From Natrinema sp. DC36 (GTDB lineage: Archaea > Halobacteriota > Halobacteria > Halobacteriales > Natrialbaceae), in the NCBI RefSeq assembly GCF_020405225.1, contig NZ_CP084472.1, positions 3,844,001-3,908,000 on the forward strand: 64,000 bases of DNA. The letters are read 5' to 3'. Every line of letters starts with the position of its first letter. Position 1 is the first letter of the stretch. The notes below the pieces were generated by a model. The model saw nothing but the letters and a program-made list of their open reading frames with translations. It had not been told where the DNA came from and made no database searches. Positions 8,834 through 17,948 of the stretch are shown piece by piece. Both the position numbers and the translations under genes were made by a program.

Positions 8834-8997
8834 ACACGGTTTGACAAACGGTTGAGATTGAATAACAGATTGAGGTATCTTGCTTCTAAGGCGGTGTTTT
8901 ACTACAAAACCGTAGTAAAAATTCCCACACGGTCAACCGTGTGTACCGTGTTAAAATGACATTTTCCTTACCGTGTTATAACCGTGTTAGACCGTGT
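8834..8997 (+). repeat. Iteron-like cluster of ACCGTGT
   Basis: Seven copies of the heptamer: direct at 8936-8942, 8945-8951, 8970-8976, 8981-8987 and 8991-8997, and inverted (ACACGGT) at 8834-8840 and 8927-8933. The 8927/8936 pair forms an 18-bp dyad at 8926-8943 (8-bp arms, 2-nt centre). Start-to-start spacings of 9, 25, 11 and 10 nt put several copies on roughly the same face of the helix. Confidence 0.75.
8897..8920. repeat. Inverted repeat, 9-bp arms
   Basis: TTTTACTAC (8897-8905) and GTAGTAAAA (8912-8920) are perfect inverted arms around a 6-nt loop, immediately left of the iteron cluster. Confidence 0.7.
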
Positions 8998-9043
8998 GAT
9001 GAGAAAAGACGATACCTGTCTATGGGACCCCCTTCAATAATAT

Positions 9044-9165
9044 GGCTCTGTTGAAACCCTCCGCATTTGATAGGGTTTTTGACCGTATTGACAGATAAAT
9101 TCGGTAAGCCAATTCTGGACGTCTTTCGATCCCATGAGGGGAAATTTACTTATTGAATTGAATAA
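9044..9165 (-). mobile_element. Possible IS6-type terminal fragment
   Basis: GGCTCTGTTGAAACC at 9044-9058 has the form of haloarchaeal IS6-family terminal repeats. On the minus strand the next ~100 nt read openly as protein (PLMGSKDVQNWLTEFI and on), running out through the repeat. No complete transposase is present. It lies just upstream of the broken Usp gene. Assignment to IS6 rests on the terminus only. Confidence 0.35.
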
Positions 9166-9242
9166 TAGTTGTGTGGGACAGACGAACAGGGTATCGAACC
9201 TCGCCATTCCTCTATTACCAAATAGGATGATAACTTTAGACG

Positions 9243-10137
9243 ATGCCCGATAATACCGTCTCAACGATCATCCGGCCCGACGGCGGACAGTACCGTGTGA
9301 TGGTTCCCCTGTCCAATCCTGAACACGAACAGGATCTTATTGAACTTGCCTCGGCTATCGCTAAACACCGTGGGGGCGTAGTTGAAGCAGTTCACATCGT
9401 AACTGTGCCCGATCAAACGGCCCTCGAGCAAGCCGCCAGTCACGTCAATGAGATAGACGCTGAATCAGCGGACCTTCTCGCAAGTGCGCGTTCGGACGCA
9501 AATACCTTCGGCATCGACGTCGAGACTCATACTACCTTCGCACACAGGGGTTTCGAGCAAATTTTCGATACTGCCCGTAACCACGGGGCTGACATAGTGG
9601 TGATGGGTTGGGGTGAGCACGGCCAAGTCCGCGTCGAGACACGCCTTGAGGAACCCACAGGAAACCCACCATGCGACTTCCTCGTGTTGCGAGATGGGGG
9701 TTCGATCCGGAACACGTTCTGGTACCAACCGCAGGCGGTCCCGACTCGGATCTGAGTGCGGAGGTCGCGTCCCTGCTCCGGCAGGAGCATGGCTCGGAGG
9801 TGACGTTACTACACGTCCCGACGATTTGGACGAGGGCGAATCGATCCTCCGAGAGTGGGCCGCTAAGCACGACCTAGAGGATGCGACCCTTCAGGTTGAG
9901 TCCGGCGATGTAGAGGTGGCTATCGAACGGGCCGCCCGAGATGCAACGATGGTCGTAATCGGAGCGACTGAGCGAGGACTGTTGGCCCGTTTGGTGACTG
10001 GGTCATTGGTATTGAGTGTCGTTGACGAACTGGAATGTTCGGTGCTACTGGCCAGCGTCCGACGAGACGGTTCTTTCGGGAGCGGCTATTCGGGTTTGGA
10101 AAGTAGACGCTTTCAGGTTGGGAAGTCGCCCCGGTAA
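9243..10137 (+). pseudogene. Tandem universal stress protein, two frameshifts
   Basis: Reads as a two-domain Usp protein like the intact one at 24368-25252, but in three frames. Residues to about CDFLVLRDGG (to ~9698) are in the first frame, FDPEHVLVPTAGGPDSDLS to about LLHVP (~9818) in the second, and DDLDEGES through GATERGLLARLVTGSL to 10137 in the third. The breaks coincide with a GGGGG run (9696-9700) and a CCC run near 9817, so they may be sequencing errors rather than mutations. If intact the protein would bind ATP or act as a stress adaptor next to TrkH. Confidence 0.8.
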
Positions 10138-10191
10138 GGTAGAATGAAGCGACTATTGTATGAACTCGCAGTAAGAGGCACGTCTGCCTGC

Positions 10192-11688
10192 TCACCGTCT
10201 CCAATATGAGGGCGTAAGCAGAACTAAGACAGGAATGATTTCAATACGTCCAATCCACATCAGGAAGATCATCACCACCTTTGTACTCATTGGGAACACC
10301 TCGTAGGTTTCGAATGGTCCGACAATCCCGAACCCGGGACCGATATTGAAGAATGTCGCTGCAGCTGCACTCATCGCCTCGAACTCGCCAATTTGAAGTC
10401 CGACTCGTGAGGTATCAAACACGAGAAATACTGTCGCTGTAATAAAGAAGACGATGCTCACGAGTGTATATGCATAAACATCTCTGATCGTCTCTTCATC
10501 GATGACTTCACCGGATAATCGAACTGGACGAACCGCTTGTGGGTGACCCGCGATAAAGAGATCACGCCTAAAGGACTTTAATACGACGAGCCAGCGAAGT
10601 GCTTTAATCGAACATGTCGTACTGCCTGCCATTCCGCCAATGAACATGCAAATGAATAACAAATTCTTCGTAGAGGCAGACCAGATGTTGAAATCTGCAC
10701 TTGCATATCCGGTTGTTGTGGTTATCGAGACTACTTGAAATATCGCGTGGCGAACCGTCGCTTCTATACTTTCAGGGTATATTGCATCAAAGCTAAGAAT
10801 CGTGGCAACGCCAATACTGAAAAAGAGCAAAATACCAATATAGAATCGGAATTCCTCACTCTCGTAAAGTCGTTTGTGTTGTCCTTGGAGGGCGAGATAG
10901 ATTAGAATGAAATTCGTTGCGCCGATAGCCATGAATGCAATCACAACCCATTGGACTGCAGGCGAGAACGCTGCCAGACTCTCGGGCTGGGGCGAAAACC
11001 CACTTGTCGAAATGGTTGTGAAAGGGTGAGCAATCGCATCGTAGAGCGTCATATTTGGTGCGAGACCGGCAAGATGAAGGAGATACAAGATTACCATTTG
11101 TGAGATAGTAAGACCAGCATATAGAGTCCAAAGAAGGCGTGCAGTTTCCGTGATTCGGGGGGTTAGTTTCGTAACATTCCTCGTTTGTGTTTCCGTTTCC
11201 ATTAGCTGAGCACCCGCAACTCCCAAATGTGAGAAGATTGCTGTCGCGAGAACAAGGATCCCTAATCCTCCAAGCCATTGGATGAGTTGCCGCCACATGA
11301 GGATTGACTGGGAATGGACAGAGAAGTCAACGATAGCTGTTGCGCCTGTTGTTGTGATTCCGCTCATACTCTCGAACAATGCATTGATTGGATGTGCAAG
11401 AGACCCCTCACCAGCAACCACAAACGGAATTGCACCAATTACGGCGACAGCAAGCCAAGTGAGTGCAACCATGAGGAATGCTTCTCTGGTATCGAGATCA
11501 CGATCCTCTGTAAGACGTTCTAATGAAATCCCTACAATTACTGTAACAATGATTGTGATTACGAATGGAGAAAGATCCTCTCTATAAGCAATCGCGACCA
11601 CAACTGGCAATAATAGTGGTGCTGAGAGCCATTTTAACACAGTTCCGACAAGGCTACAGCTCGCACGCCAATTCACACGCATACTCAT
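10192..11688 (-). CDS. trkH: TrkH-family potassium uptake channel subunit
   Basis: K+-translocating membrane subunit, 498 residues. All four pore-loop motifs are visible with their filter glycines: ITTTGAT (about 110), FTTISTSGFSP (about 225), ITTTTGYA (about 325) and FFNIGPGFG (about 450), separated by membrane-helix pairs (M1-P-M2 repeats). It would work with an NAD/ATP-binding TrkA-type gating partner. No complete TrkA is adjacent, although RCK proteins are abundant later in the element. It is convergent with the frameshifted Usp gene upstream. The first methionine is used; MRVNWRAS two residues later is also possible. Confidence 0.93.
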   Translation of the reverse strand: MSMRVNWRASCSLVGTVLKWLSAPLLLPVVVAIAYREDLSPFVITIIVTVIVGISLERLTEDRDLDTREAFLMVALTWLAVAVIGAIPFVVAGEGSLAHPINALFESMSGITTTGATAIVDFSVHSQSILMWRQLIQWLGGLGILVLATAIFSHLGVAGAQLMETETQTRNVTKLTPRITETARLLWTLYAGLTISQMVILYLLHLAGLAPNMTLYDAIAHPFTTISTSGFSPQPESLAAFSPAVQWVVIAFMAIGATNFILIYLALQGQHKRLYESEEFRFYIGILLFFSIGVATILSFDAIYPESIEATVRHAIFQVVSITTTTGYASADFNIWSASTKNLLFICMFIGGMAGSTTCSIKALRWLVVLKSFRRDLFIAGHPQAVRPVRLSGEVIDEETIRDVYAYTLVSIVFFITATVFLVFDTSRVGLQIGEFEAMSAAAATFFNIGPGFGIVGPFETYEVFPMSTKVVMIFLMWIGRIEIIPVLVLLTPSYWRR

Positions 11689-11840
11689 AAGAAAACACCT
11701 CTAGTATGACACACACTCTCTCTTGTAGATAAAGAAGCGGAAAACAGTATGTACATTTTCTCTGTATCTACTGATGAGGTTATTATAGTCCCTCCTACAA
11801 GGCAGAACCGGATTTATTCATCTATCCCTGTATCCTTTGT

Positions 11841-12014
11841 ATGTGGGATACGGATATGTGCCAAACAGTGGACTCTGATCAACAAAGCTCGAATATCATG
11901 ATAATGATTATCGGCCTCCAAATTTCAATACTTGGTATTAGATTTTCTGATGGATTGCTATTAATTGGAGCTGGTCTTACATTCTCTGTAGTTGTGAATC
12001 AAATCAGACCTTAA
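11841..12014 (+). CDS. Small membrane protein, 57 aa
   Basis: ATG 11841 to TAA 12014. A polar N-terminus of about 17 residues is followed by hydrophobic stretches IMIMIIGLQISILGI and LLLIGAGLTFSVVV, predicting two short membrane helices. It resembles the 58-residue protein at 28822-28998 in size and layout. Function unknown; it sits between the K+ transporter and Usp genes. Confidence 0.45.
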   Translation: MWDTDMCQTVDSDQQSSNIMIMIIGLQISILGIRFSDGLLLIGAGLTFSVVVNQIRP

Positions 12015-12101
12015 TTAGCATAAAAATGCAGCATCACCATAAGAACCTGGCAGAAGTATTCCCCAAAGGTAAAGCCTTTTCCTAACCATTTAACAATTGT
12101 A

Positions 12102-12320
12102 ATGAGATATCCCAGCTTCCGCAACCCAGAAGGATTTGGAGATATATTTCCAATCCTCCTTGGATATATTATTCTATTTTGGATTTCCATCGAGACATTC
12201 GATAATATACATACTCGTCGTATCTATATGCTTGGAGCAGTCATCATGCTTGGCTGGACAAGTTGGGCAATATTGTCGATACTCGAAGCTGGTATAGAGG
12301 AGAGAGACAAACAGAATTGA
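12102..12320 (+). CDS. Small two-TM membrane protein
   Basis: 72 residues with helices at about 14-32 (FPILLGYIILFWISIETF) and 41-62, and charged ends. No family recognised. Same strand and about 90 nt after the preceding small membrane gene. Confidence 0.5.
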   Translation: MRYPSFRNPEGFGDIFPILLGYIILFWISIETFDNIHTRRIYMLGAVIMLGWTSWAILSILEAGIEERDKQN

Positions 12321-12356
12321 TTCTGCTTTGGTTTATCTGAAAGGCAAGCCGACTCT

Positions 12357-12503
12357 GTGTCCCCGTGTAGCGCTCGAAATTCACATCGGCCCTTTTTGAC
12401 GACTGGCGGTGGCTGGCGAATTTGCTATTATTACTGCGAAAACTGTGGTCAGCGATACAATCCATATACAAATTTGTTCGAATTATTGACTGATCCTGTG
12501 TAG
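12357..12503 (+). CDS. Possible small zinc-ribbon protein
   Basis: GTG 12357 to TAG 12503 gives 48 residues: VSPCSARNSHRPF at the start and YYYCENCGQRYNPY in the second half. The layout is that of a small zinc ribbon, but only one full CxxC is present. It may be a decayed copy. Short with a GTG start, so treat as tentative. Confidence 0.25.
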   Translation: MSPCSARNSHRPFLTTGGGWRICYYYCENCGQRYNPYTNLFELLTDPV

Positions 12504-12574
12504 GATAAATTCTTTTCCAGAGACACGCGATTGCATGGTGTTCGCTTTTACCTGTCGTTACAGAACAGTAACTC

Positions 12575-13006
12575 ATGTATGACGATATTCTGGTTCCGAC
12601 CGATGGGAGTGAATCGAGTATGGCGGCGGTTGACCAAGCTATCACGATAGCAGAGGGTAAAGCGACGACAGTTCACTTCCTGAATGTAGTGGACGTGGGT
12701 ACGGAGATGTCCGCAAGCGCGTCCGGTAGCATCGCACCCCAACTTACGGAGACGCTTGAGAAGGAAGCCGAGTCAGCCCTCAATGACGCTGTAAATCGAG
12801 CCGACGAGGCAGGCGTGCAGTACGATCGAACTATCCGCGAAGGCGATCCCCACGAAGTAATTGTGGAGAATAGTGTTGAACACAACATCAACCTCATCGT
12901 CATGGGCGCAAGCGGCCGATCAGGTCTGAAAGAACACCTCCTCGGTAGTACATCCGACCGTGTCATTCGCACAGTAGAGACATCTGTCCTACTGGCACGA
13001 GCCTAA
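12575..13006 (+). CDS. Universal stress protein, single domain
   Basis: 143 residues with the standard Usp fold: ILVPTDGSESS at the start, and the nucleotide-binding signature GASGRSGLKEHLLGSTSDRVIR near residues 110-130 (G-2x-G-9x-G-S/T). This pattern predicts ATP binding. It lies about 180 nt upstream of the KhtT/KhtU pair on the same strand and may sense stress for the transporters, as Usp proteins near haloarchaeal transporters are thought to do. Confidence 0.9.
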   Translation: MYDDILVPTDGSESSMAAVDQAITIAEGKATTVHFLNVVDVGTEMSASASGSIAPQLTETLEKEAESALNDAVNRADEAGVQYDRTIREGDPHEVIVENSVEHNINLIVMGASGRSGLKEHLLGSTSDRVIRTVETSVLLARA

Positions 13007-13185
13007 GTAGCTGTCGGTCGATGGCATTCAGTTCGTTTACGTACTAACCAGATGGTTCGCCACTAGATATGTTAAAATAATTATTGAGCAATCCTATACT
13101 ATACCGAGAGCGAATCAACGGAAGGAGTACTCGCAAGTGGTCGAAGGACAGGCCATTTATTAGCATGTCTTTGCTTTTGTGACGT

Positions 13186-13680
13186 ATGGCCGTCTACGAG
13201 AGCGATCTCCCCGGTGTCGGGAAGAAGTTCGAGGTCGAATTCGATGACGGCGAATTGCTGGTCATCGTGACACACAACACGGGGAAGCGGGAAGTATACC
13301 TGAAAGCGGACACGGATGCCGACAGCGAGAAGATATTCGAGGCCTCGGATCAGCTCGCTCGGAAGATCGGTACAATTCTGGAAGGGGCGTACTTTCAACC
13401 AGTGCAGGCTGAACAGGTAGAAACGATGCTCACCGAGGATACCTACCTCGAGTGGTACAGCGTTGCCGAGGGTGCCGAAATAGCCGGTCAGAGCCTCATT
13501 GAGTCGAATATTCGTGATAGGACCGGTGTCTCCATCGTCGCTATTCAGCGTGGTGAGGAACTGATCTCGCCGCCGACGCCTGAGTCGGTCCTCGAGATTG
13601 GCGATACGTTAGTCGTTGTCGGTGACCGCGAGGACTGCACCAAGTTCGAAGAACTGCTCGGAGCTGGACTCGAAGAGTGA
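13186..13680 (+). CDS. khtT: KhtT-like RCK_C regulatory subunit of K+/H+ antiporter
   Basis: 164 residues. The N-terminal part MAVYESDLPGVGKKFEVEF matches the KhtT-type domain; the C-terminal half (about 85-160) is an RCK_C (TrkA-C) domain with GQSLIESNIRDRTGVSIVAI and EIGDTLVVVGDRED. In Bacillus, KhtT controls the CPA2 antiporter KhtU, binding c-di-AMP and sensing pH and salt. The antiporter gene follows 34 nt downstream, so the pair reads as a KhtTU operon. A GTG-started membrane partner and close spacing suggest coupled translation. Confidence 0.88.
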   Translation: MAVYESDLPGVGKKFEVEFDDGELLVIVTHNTGKREVYLKADTDADSEKIFEASDQLARKIGTILEGAYFQPVQAEQVETMLTEDTYLEWYSVAEGAEIAGQSLIESNIRDRTGVSIVAIQRGEELISPPTPESVLEIGDTLVVVGDREDCTKFEELLGAGLEE

Positions 13681-13714
13681 TCGCGACAAATGTTCCTTCC
13701 TCAGGTGAGCGATA

Positions 13715-15046
13715 GTGGCGACTGAAACGGCACTCGTCGACGTCGGCATCCTCTTTACCGCAGTCGCACTAGTTGGTTTCCTCTCGAGTCGGATTGATCA
13801 GTCGGTGATCCCGTTTTACATCATCATTGGGGTGTTATTAGGATCGAATGTATTGGGCGAACTCCCCGCCCTCGCAGGCAGTGAGGTCGGAATTGGCGGT
13901 ATCACAGTCACCGTTCCTGAGGTAACTATTGGCGGGATCGAACTTCTCGCAGCGCTTGGCGGACTCGCACTCAGCGAAACCGACTTTATCGTCGTCGGTG
14001 CAGAGATTGGGATCGTCCTTCTATTATTCTTCCTAGGCCTCGAGTTTAACCTGAGTCGATTGATCGCGAGTAAGGACCGTATCGGCAAAGCGGGATCTGT
14101 CGATCTTGTCATCAACTTCGGTATCGGGCTAGTCTTTGGCTATCTCATTTTTGGGAGCTTTCTCGCGGCTTTCCTTACAGCAGGAATCGTCTACATCTCC
14201 TCGAGTGCAATCATTACGAAGTCACTGATTGATCTGGGCTGGATCGCTAATGACGAGTCCGAACCGATGCTAGGGACGCTCGTCTACGAGGACCTGTTTA
14301 TCGCGATCTACCTAGCGATTGCATCCGCGCTAGTCTTGGGTGGCGGCGATATCGGGGAGGCCGCGGGCCAGATCGGAATCGCGGTCGGGTTCATTCTTGT
14401 GTTGCTCGGGCTCGTTACCTTCGGAACCGATTTCTTTCAGTGCTTTCTCGATGCCGACACGAACGAGTTTCTAGTTGTCCGCGCATTAGGCGTCACAATC
14501 CTCGTCGCTGGAATCGCGCTTGCGTTGGGCGTCAGTGAGGCCGTCGCCGCGTTCTTCGTCGGTATGGCCTTTTCGTCGACCGATCACGTCCACGACTTGG
14601 AGCAACTGCTTGAGCCGTTGCGAGACGCCTTCGCGGCGATCTTCTTCTTCTGGATCGGCCTCGTGACCGATCCGGGGCTGTTCACGCTCTCAATTCTCGG
14701 GATGATCGTCGCCGCCGTCGTCGTGACGACGCCGACAAAAATTGTCAGTGGCTACCTCGGTGGGCGGATATATGGCCTTGATGACCGTCGATCGCTTCGG
14801 GTCGGATTTGGAATGGCCACCCGCGGCGAGTTCTCCCTGATCATCTCGAGTCTTGCCCTCTCTGGGGCCGGCAGTAGCATGGCAGCGGAGACGGCGCAGA
14901 CGATCTATGCCTTTACCGTCGGGTACGTTCTCGTCATGAGCATTCTCGGGACGTCGCTCATGCAGTACTCAAGCCAAATCGAGCCCGTCGCCGTCTCGCT
15001 GTTCGAACGGGCCCGCAACGGAACTCCACGGCCGACCGACAATTGA
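13715..15046 (+). CDS. khtU: KhtU-like CPA2 cation/proton antiporter
   Basis: GTG start at 13715; 443 residues and about 12 membrane helices with no cytoplasmic RCK tail, as in KhtU. CPA2 landmarks include a long N-terminal hydrophobic region, LLFFLGLEFNLSRL (about 105-118), SSSAIITKSLIDLGW (about 165) and the C-terminal GFGMATRGEFSLIISSLAL (about 365). It should exchange K+ (or Na+) for H+ across the membrane under control of the KhtT subunit encoded just upstream. Direction and ion choice cannot be read from sequence. Confidence 0.88.
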   Translation: MATETALVDVGILFTAVALVGFLSSRIDQSVIPFYIIIGVLLGSNVLGELPALAGSEVGIGGITVTVPEVTIGGIELLAALGGLALSETDFIVVGAEIGIVLLLFFLGLEFNLSRLIASKDRIGKAGSVDLVINFGIGLVFGYLIFGSFLAAFLTAGIVYISSSAIITKSLIDLGWIANDESEPMLGTLVYEDLFIAIYLAIASALVLGGGDIGEAAGQIGIAVGFILVLLGLVTFGTDFFQCFLDADTNEFLVVRALGVTILVAGIALALGVSEAVAAFFVGMAFSSTDHVHDLEQLLEPLRDAFAAIFFFWIGLVTDPGLFTLSILGMIVAAVVVTTPTKIVSGYLGGRIYGLDDRRSLRVGFGMATRGEFSLIISSLALSGAGSSMAAETAQTIYAFTVGYVLVMSILGTSLMQYSSQIEPVAVSLFERARNGTPRPTDN

Positions 15047-15297
15047 GTGGCCAGCACCAAACTATTCTGCGAATCACTCAACAATACCATTCTCACGTCA
15101 TCAGAGAAACTTGGATGATAAAATCGCATCTGTAGGTGCCATAGGAGTCAGCCAAGATCAAAGTGAATGAACCATACTGTCGTGATAGGTACAAATGAGA
15201 CAATTATCGTGGAGCAGTCTGAGAGTTCTGAGAGGTGAACCACCCAAAATGATTACCAAAGAAATAACGGGGCAGGAATTTTTTCAGTTATTAAAGA
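15047..15297. other. Intergenic, no gene seen
   Basis: About 250 nt of AT-rich sequence after khtU. An ATG at 15249 opens a 26-codon frame that runs into the zinc-ribbon gene in another frame, so a frameshift joining the two is possible but not shown. Confidence 0.4.
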
Positions 15298-15429
15298 GTG
15301 ATCAGTGCTCGTTGTCCCAAATGCGATGACGGGCTTGGAGAACAAATTGATAAATACGTCTCTGGGGGAGAGACAATAGCAGACTTCAAGTGCACAGATT
15401 GTGGCCACGATTGGTCACTCCCACTGTAA
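15298..15429 (+). CDS. Small zinc-ribbon protein, 43 aa
   Basis: GTG 15298 to TAA 15429. Two CxxC knuckles, CPKC and CTDC, are separated by about 24 residues (EQIDKYVSGGETIADFK), followed by GHDWSLPL. This is the layout of a minimal zinc ribbon that could bind nucleic acid. No ATG is available because an in-frame TAA lies just upstream. Confidence 0.5.
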   Translation: MISARCPKCDDGLGEQIDKYVSGGETIADFKCTDCGHDWSLPL

Positions 15430-15535
15430 TCCAACCGAATTTGTTTTTGTCCCTTCTACTAAGAGAATGTACAGTATAGGCAAACGATATACTGTATCCA
15501 ACAGAGACAAGGGCCGGCGACCACCACAGATTTGT

Positions 15536-15784
15536 ATGGACGATTCTGATGATCTGCCGAGTTCTGACTCTGATATGGTCGTTGATCGTGGTGAAACGTA
15601 CAATCACGCCGAACACGGCCAAGTTGAAGTTACAGGGATTTGGAAGGGTGTCGAGCAAGTTGATAAAGCCCGTCACACCGATGAGAAGGATGTGTTCATC
15701 GTCCGGTATTCGGCTGAAATCAACGGCGAGGAGGTTGACGAACTCACAGACACATTGGACGAATTTCTCCAATCGACCGAATGA
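15536..15784 (+). CDS. Hypothetical haloarchaeal protein, 82 aa
   Basis: From ATG 15536 (MDDSDDLPSSDSDMVVDRG) the protein is acidic and beta-rich, with a VEVTGIWKGVEQVDKARHTDEKDVFIVRYSAE core. The longer frame from 15401 overlaps the zinc-ribbon gene and is less acidic, so the internal start is preferred. Small soluble proteins of this type are frequent in haloarchaea; function unknown. Confidence 0.55.
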   Translation: MDDSDDLPSSDSDMVVDRGETYNHAEHGQVEVTGIWKGVEQVDKARHTDEKDVFIVRYSAEINGEEVDELTDTLDEFLQSTE

Positions 15785-16005
15785 TCAAGGTATATCTCTA
15801 ACTGTTCTCCCCTCAGAATGTCCCCAGTCAGTTCGCAGGTGTAGTGTGTATTAGATTCGAGAGAGTAAGGGTCTAAAACATATTTCGACAGAGTCGAAAA
15901 AGCGGCGTACTGGAGGCGTGTCAACCCATAGTCGGAGCCAAGGAACTCTGGTGCAATCAGCCTCCCATCCTTAATGCGGAGGTCGCCACTCCCCTCGAGA
16001 ATTAC
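15780..16005 (-). pseudogene. Protein-coding remnant
   Basis: On the minus strand a good coding stretch reads ILEGSGDLRIKDGRLIAPEF, then LQYAAFSTLSKYVLDPYSLE and THYTCELTGDILRGEQLEIYL. It has no plausible start (in-frame stop just upstream) and then runs antisense into the 15536 gene. It is taken as the remnant of a gene of unknown family. Confidence 0.4.
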
Positions 16006-16066
16006 ACATTATCGCCGATAGTTGACTCTTCTCTATCCGAAGGAAGTTCTGGTACTGGAAGAGCAG

Positions 16067-16717
16067 TCATTGTTTTTCACCAATTTGCAGCTTTCTTTCC
16101 ACTTTACCAATTGCCGCATTAAGGCTCTCCCACGTACCTAACGCATCAAAACCGTACTCGTGGGATATACAAACTTTCCACTCTGAATTAGTATCAATAC
16201 GGAGGTGAATTTTTGGACGGCGATTGTTGCTACTGAAGGCGACCTCTTTAGTTTCCACATCAACCTCAACAACGTATTCTATCAGTCCGCAATCCTTGAG
16301 ATGTGTTCCGAGTTCTGGATTGACCTCCTCAATCAGCCACTCTGGATATGTAGGTGTGCCACCACTCTTCGGGTCAGTTGCAGGGTGATGCTGTCTAACA
16401 GCACCACTAGCGCCGTAGGCGTTCTCGAACTGACCGAGGATTGTTTGGTGCATCCCTGGAATCTCGCGGATAACTATCCAACTCTGACCCACCGTGTGAG
16501 CAATCGTGAACAGGGTCTCCTCATCGCTCTGCTGTTCTTGTAGACCACACCCGATCTCGACGTATCCCAATACAGTATCTCCCAGAAGAGGTCTTCCGTA
16601 TTCCGTGTTGGCTTCGATAATGAATTCCTCCAATTGCAATTCGACTAGTGCATCTGCGAATTCGCTATCAAATTCTGCAATTTTATTACTAGTTTCATCT
16701 ATTTCTTTTTCTTCCAT
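16067..16717 (-). CDS. Hypothetical soluble protein, 216 aa
   Basis: Acidic mixed alpha/beta sequence without membrane segments. Features are an N-terminal Glu-rich helix, a middle part LGYVEIGCGLQEQQSDEETL, and a C-terminal basic stretch GKVERKLQIGEKQ. No motif recognised. Isolated gene in an AT-rich zone of the element. Confidence 0.55.
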   Translation of the reverse strand: MEEKEIDETSNKIAEFDSEFADALVELQLEEFIIEANTEYGRPLLGDTVLGYVEIGCGLQEQQSDEETLFTIAHTVGQSWIVIREIPGMHQTILGQFENAYGASGAVRQHHPATDPKSGGTPTYPEWLIEEVNPELGTHLKDCGLIEYVVEVDVETKEVAFSSNNRRPKIHLRIDTNSEWKVCISHEYGFDALGTWESLNAAIGKVERKLQIGEKQ

Positions 16718-17640
16718 ATTTATTACAATAGTATTGTAGTAGTATTAACGTATAAAACACTGGGTCGATTTATATTAGAAGATATACATTAGATGGGGTT
16801 TTAGAAGATTATGGTAGTGGGAGTCGTTGAATTAGGCCACCTGAATTCACGCGGTCTGCAACTGCCTGTGGACAGCCCAGCACCTCAATTTCTATTTGAG
16901 TTTTTGCTCGCATCGCAAATCGTCTAGAGTTTCGTGTTATAGCGAATAATATCTGTTCTCTAGCTATCACAGAACTTGCTAAGAAGAACCGAATGCCTCG
17001 TTCAGAACGTCTTCTCTGTACTAAACCAGTGGCTCGTGAGCGTTCTTTTGTGGCGAGGCACTCTACCATTTCACGAAAACGACGGATTATTCATAACGAT
17101 GAGAAATGAGGTCTGTACGACCTCTAATTTCTTTTTCCAGTAGTCTATAGAAATTGGACCGACAGAAACTGTGTCCAGAAATACTGTATAGTGGTTAAAA
17201 CGCCTCAAAGTAAAAAACTCTCCAACAAAGACTGTATACACATAACCTTAACAAGAATTAGTATAAAGGAGACCGATTAAGGTATACTCATTCAGCATAA
17301 TTGGATTTAGTAGTCGTATTAATTATACTCCTGAATATATACTATGTATCTCCCCTAATCAGCCATATAAATAAACAAATGCTTGTTATAAGTACACCTA
17401 TTCAATATACCTTGCTGTGTCTATATTCTCTTCAGCCTTTTCTATAATCGACAATTCCTCCTAGTATAATTCCTGTAACTGGTAGAGAAAGGTTTTATTC
17501 CCGATCTGGGTCTAATGGGTTTCCATACGCTTCCGAGACCTATCTTGTGAGCCTCTGAAAAAAGAAACTCCACTTCTTAGTTGTGCCTTCAGATAGTGTG
17601 TGATTTACCAACAATAACTAAATTGTTTAATCATTCATAA
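16718..17640. other. AT-rich intergenic zone
   Basis: About 920 nt with no convincing gene. A 86-codon minus-strand frame (16809-17069) has no recognisable motif and is not called. The rest is strongly AT-rich with many stops. It contains one copy of the 31-bp direct repeat (17311-17341). Confidence 0.5.
17311..17341 (+). repeat. 31-bp direct repeat, copy 1
   Basis: Identical to 35852-35882. Weaker similarity extends on both sides (for example AATCAGCCATATAA here versus AATCAGCGATATAA there), so the two loci descend from a longer common sequence. The two copies bracket an 18.5-kb block that includes the antiporter and channel genes. Confidence 0.8.
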
Positions 17641-17933
17641 ACCGATATAGTTCAAAAAATTATCTGTGAGTTTGAGACTTCCTTGAGCTACGAACAGGTA
17701 GAAGATTTGGTAGTAGTTATCGACGAAGACACAAACCTGATCGATTGGTGGATCCAATTCTTCCGTAGTCTCGGATTTGACGAGGACTGTCCTTCACGGT
17801 TCCTGTAGCAGATGCTTCCGCGATCAGTGGCGGCGAAGTCGAGGAAAGAGAAATCAATGTCGACGTATGGGTACCTCTAACTGGATCCGTCCTACTGGTC
17901 TCCGGGTTACTGTATTATCTTAGACGTCCTTAG
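17641..17933 (+). pseudogene. Remnant of a membrane-anchored surface protein
   Basis: Two frames together read as one protein: first TDIVQKIICEFETSLSYEQV through LIDWWIQFFRSLGFDED, then after a shift near 17790 SFTVPVADASAISGGEVEER through VWVPLTGSVLLVSGLLYYLRR and a stop at 17933. The end is a typical C-terminal membrane anchor (hydrophobic run plus Arg-Arg). There is no start codon. The original was probably a secreted or surface protein of unknown family. Confidence 0.45.
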
Positions 17934-17948
17934 GGGGGACAAATGCGT

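Larger units (their letters stand above)
8652..9033. other. Intergenic region with iteron-like repeats
   Basis: No convincing gene. The stretch holds the ACCGTGT repeats and two inverted repeats described separately, embedded in AT-rich sequence, which is the organisation expected of an origin or a multi-site operator. Confidence 0.6.

Noticed and set aside
8834-8997. ACCGTGT repeats as a CRISPR array
   Set aside because: Repeats are 7 nt with irregular short spacing and both orientations; no 25-37 nt repeats and no cas gene anywhere in the window.
16809-17069. 86-codon minus-strand frame
   Set aside because: Arg-rich and not acidic, no recognised motif; considered as a transposase remnant but nothing supports it.
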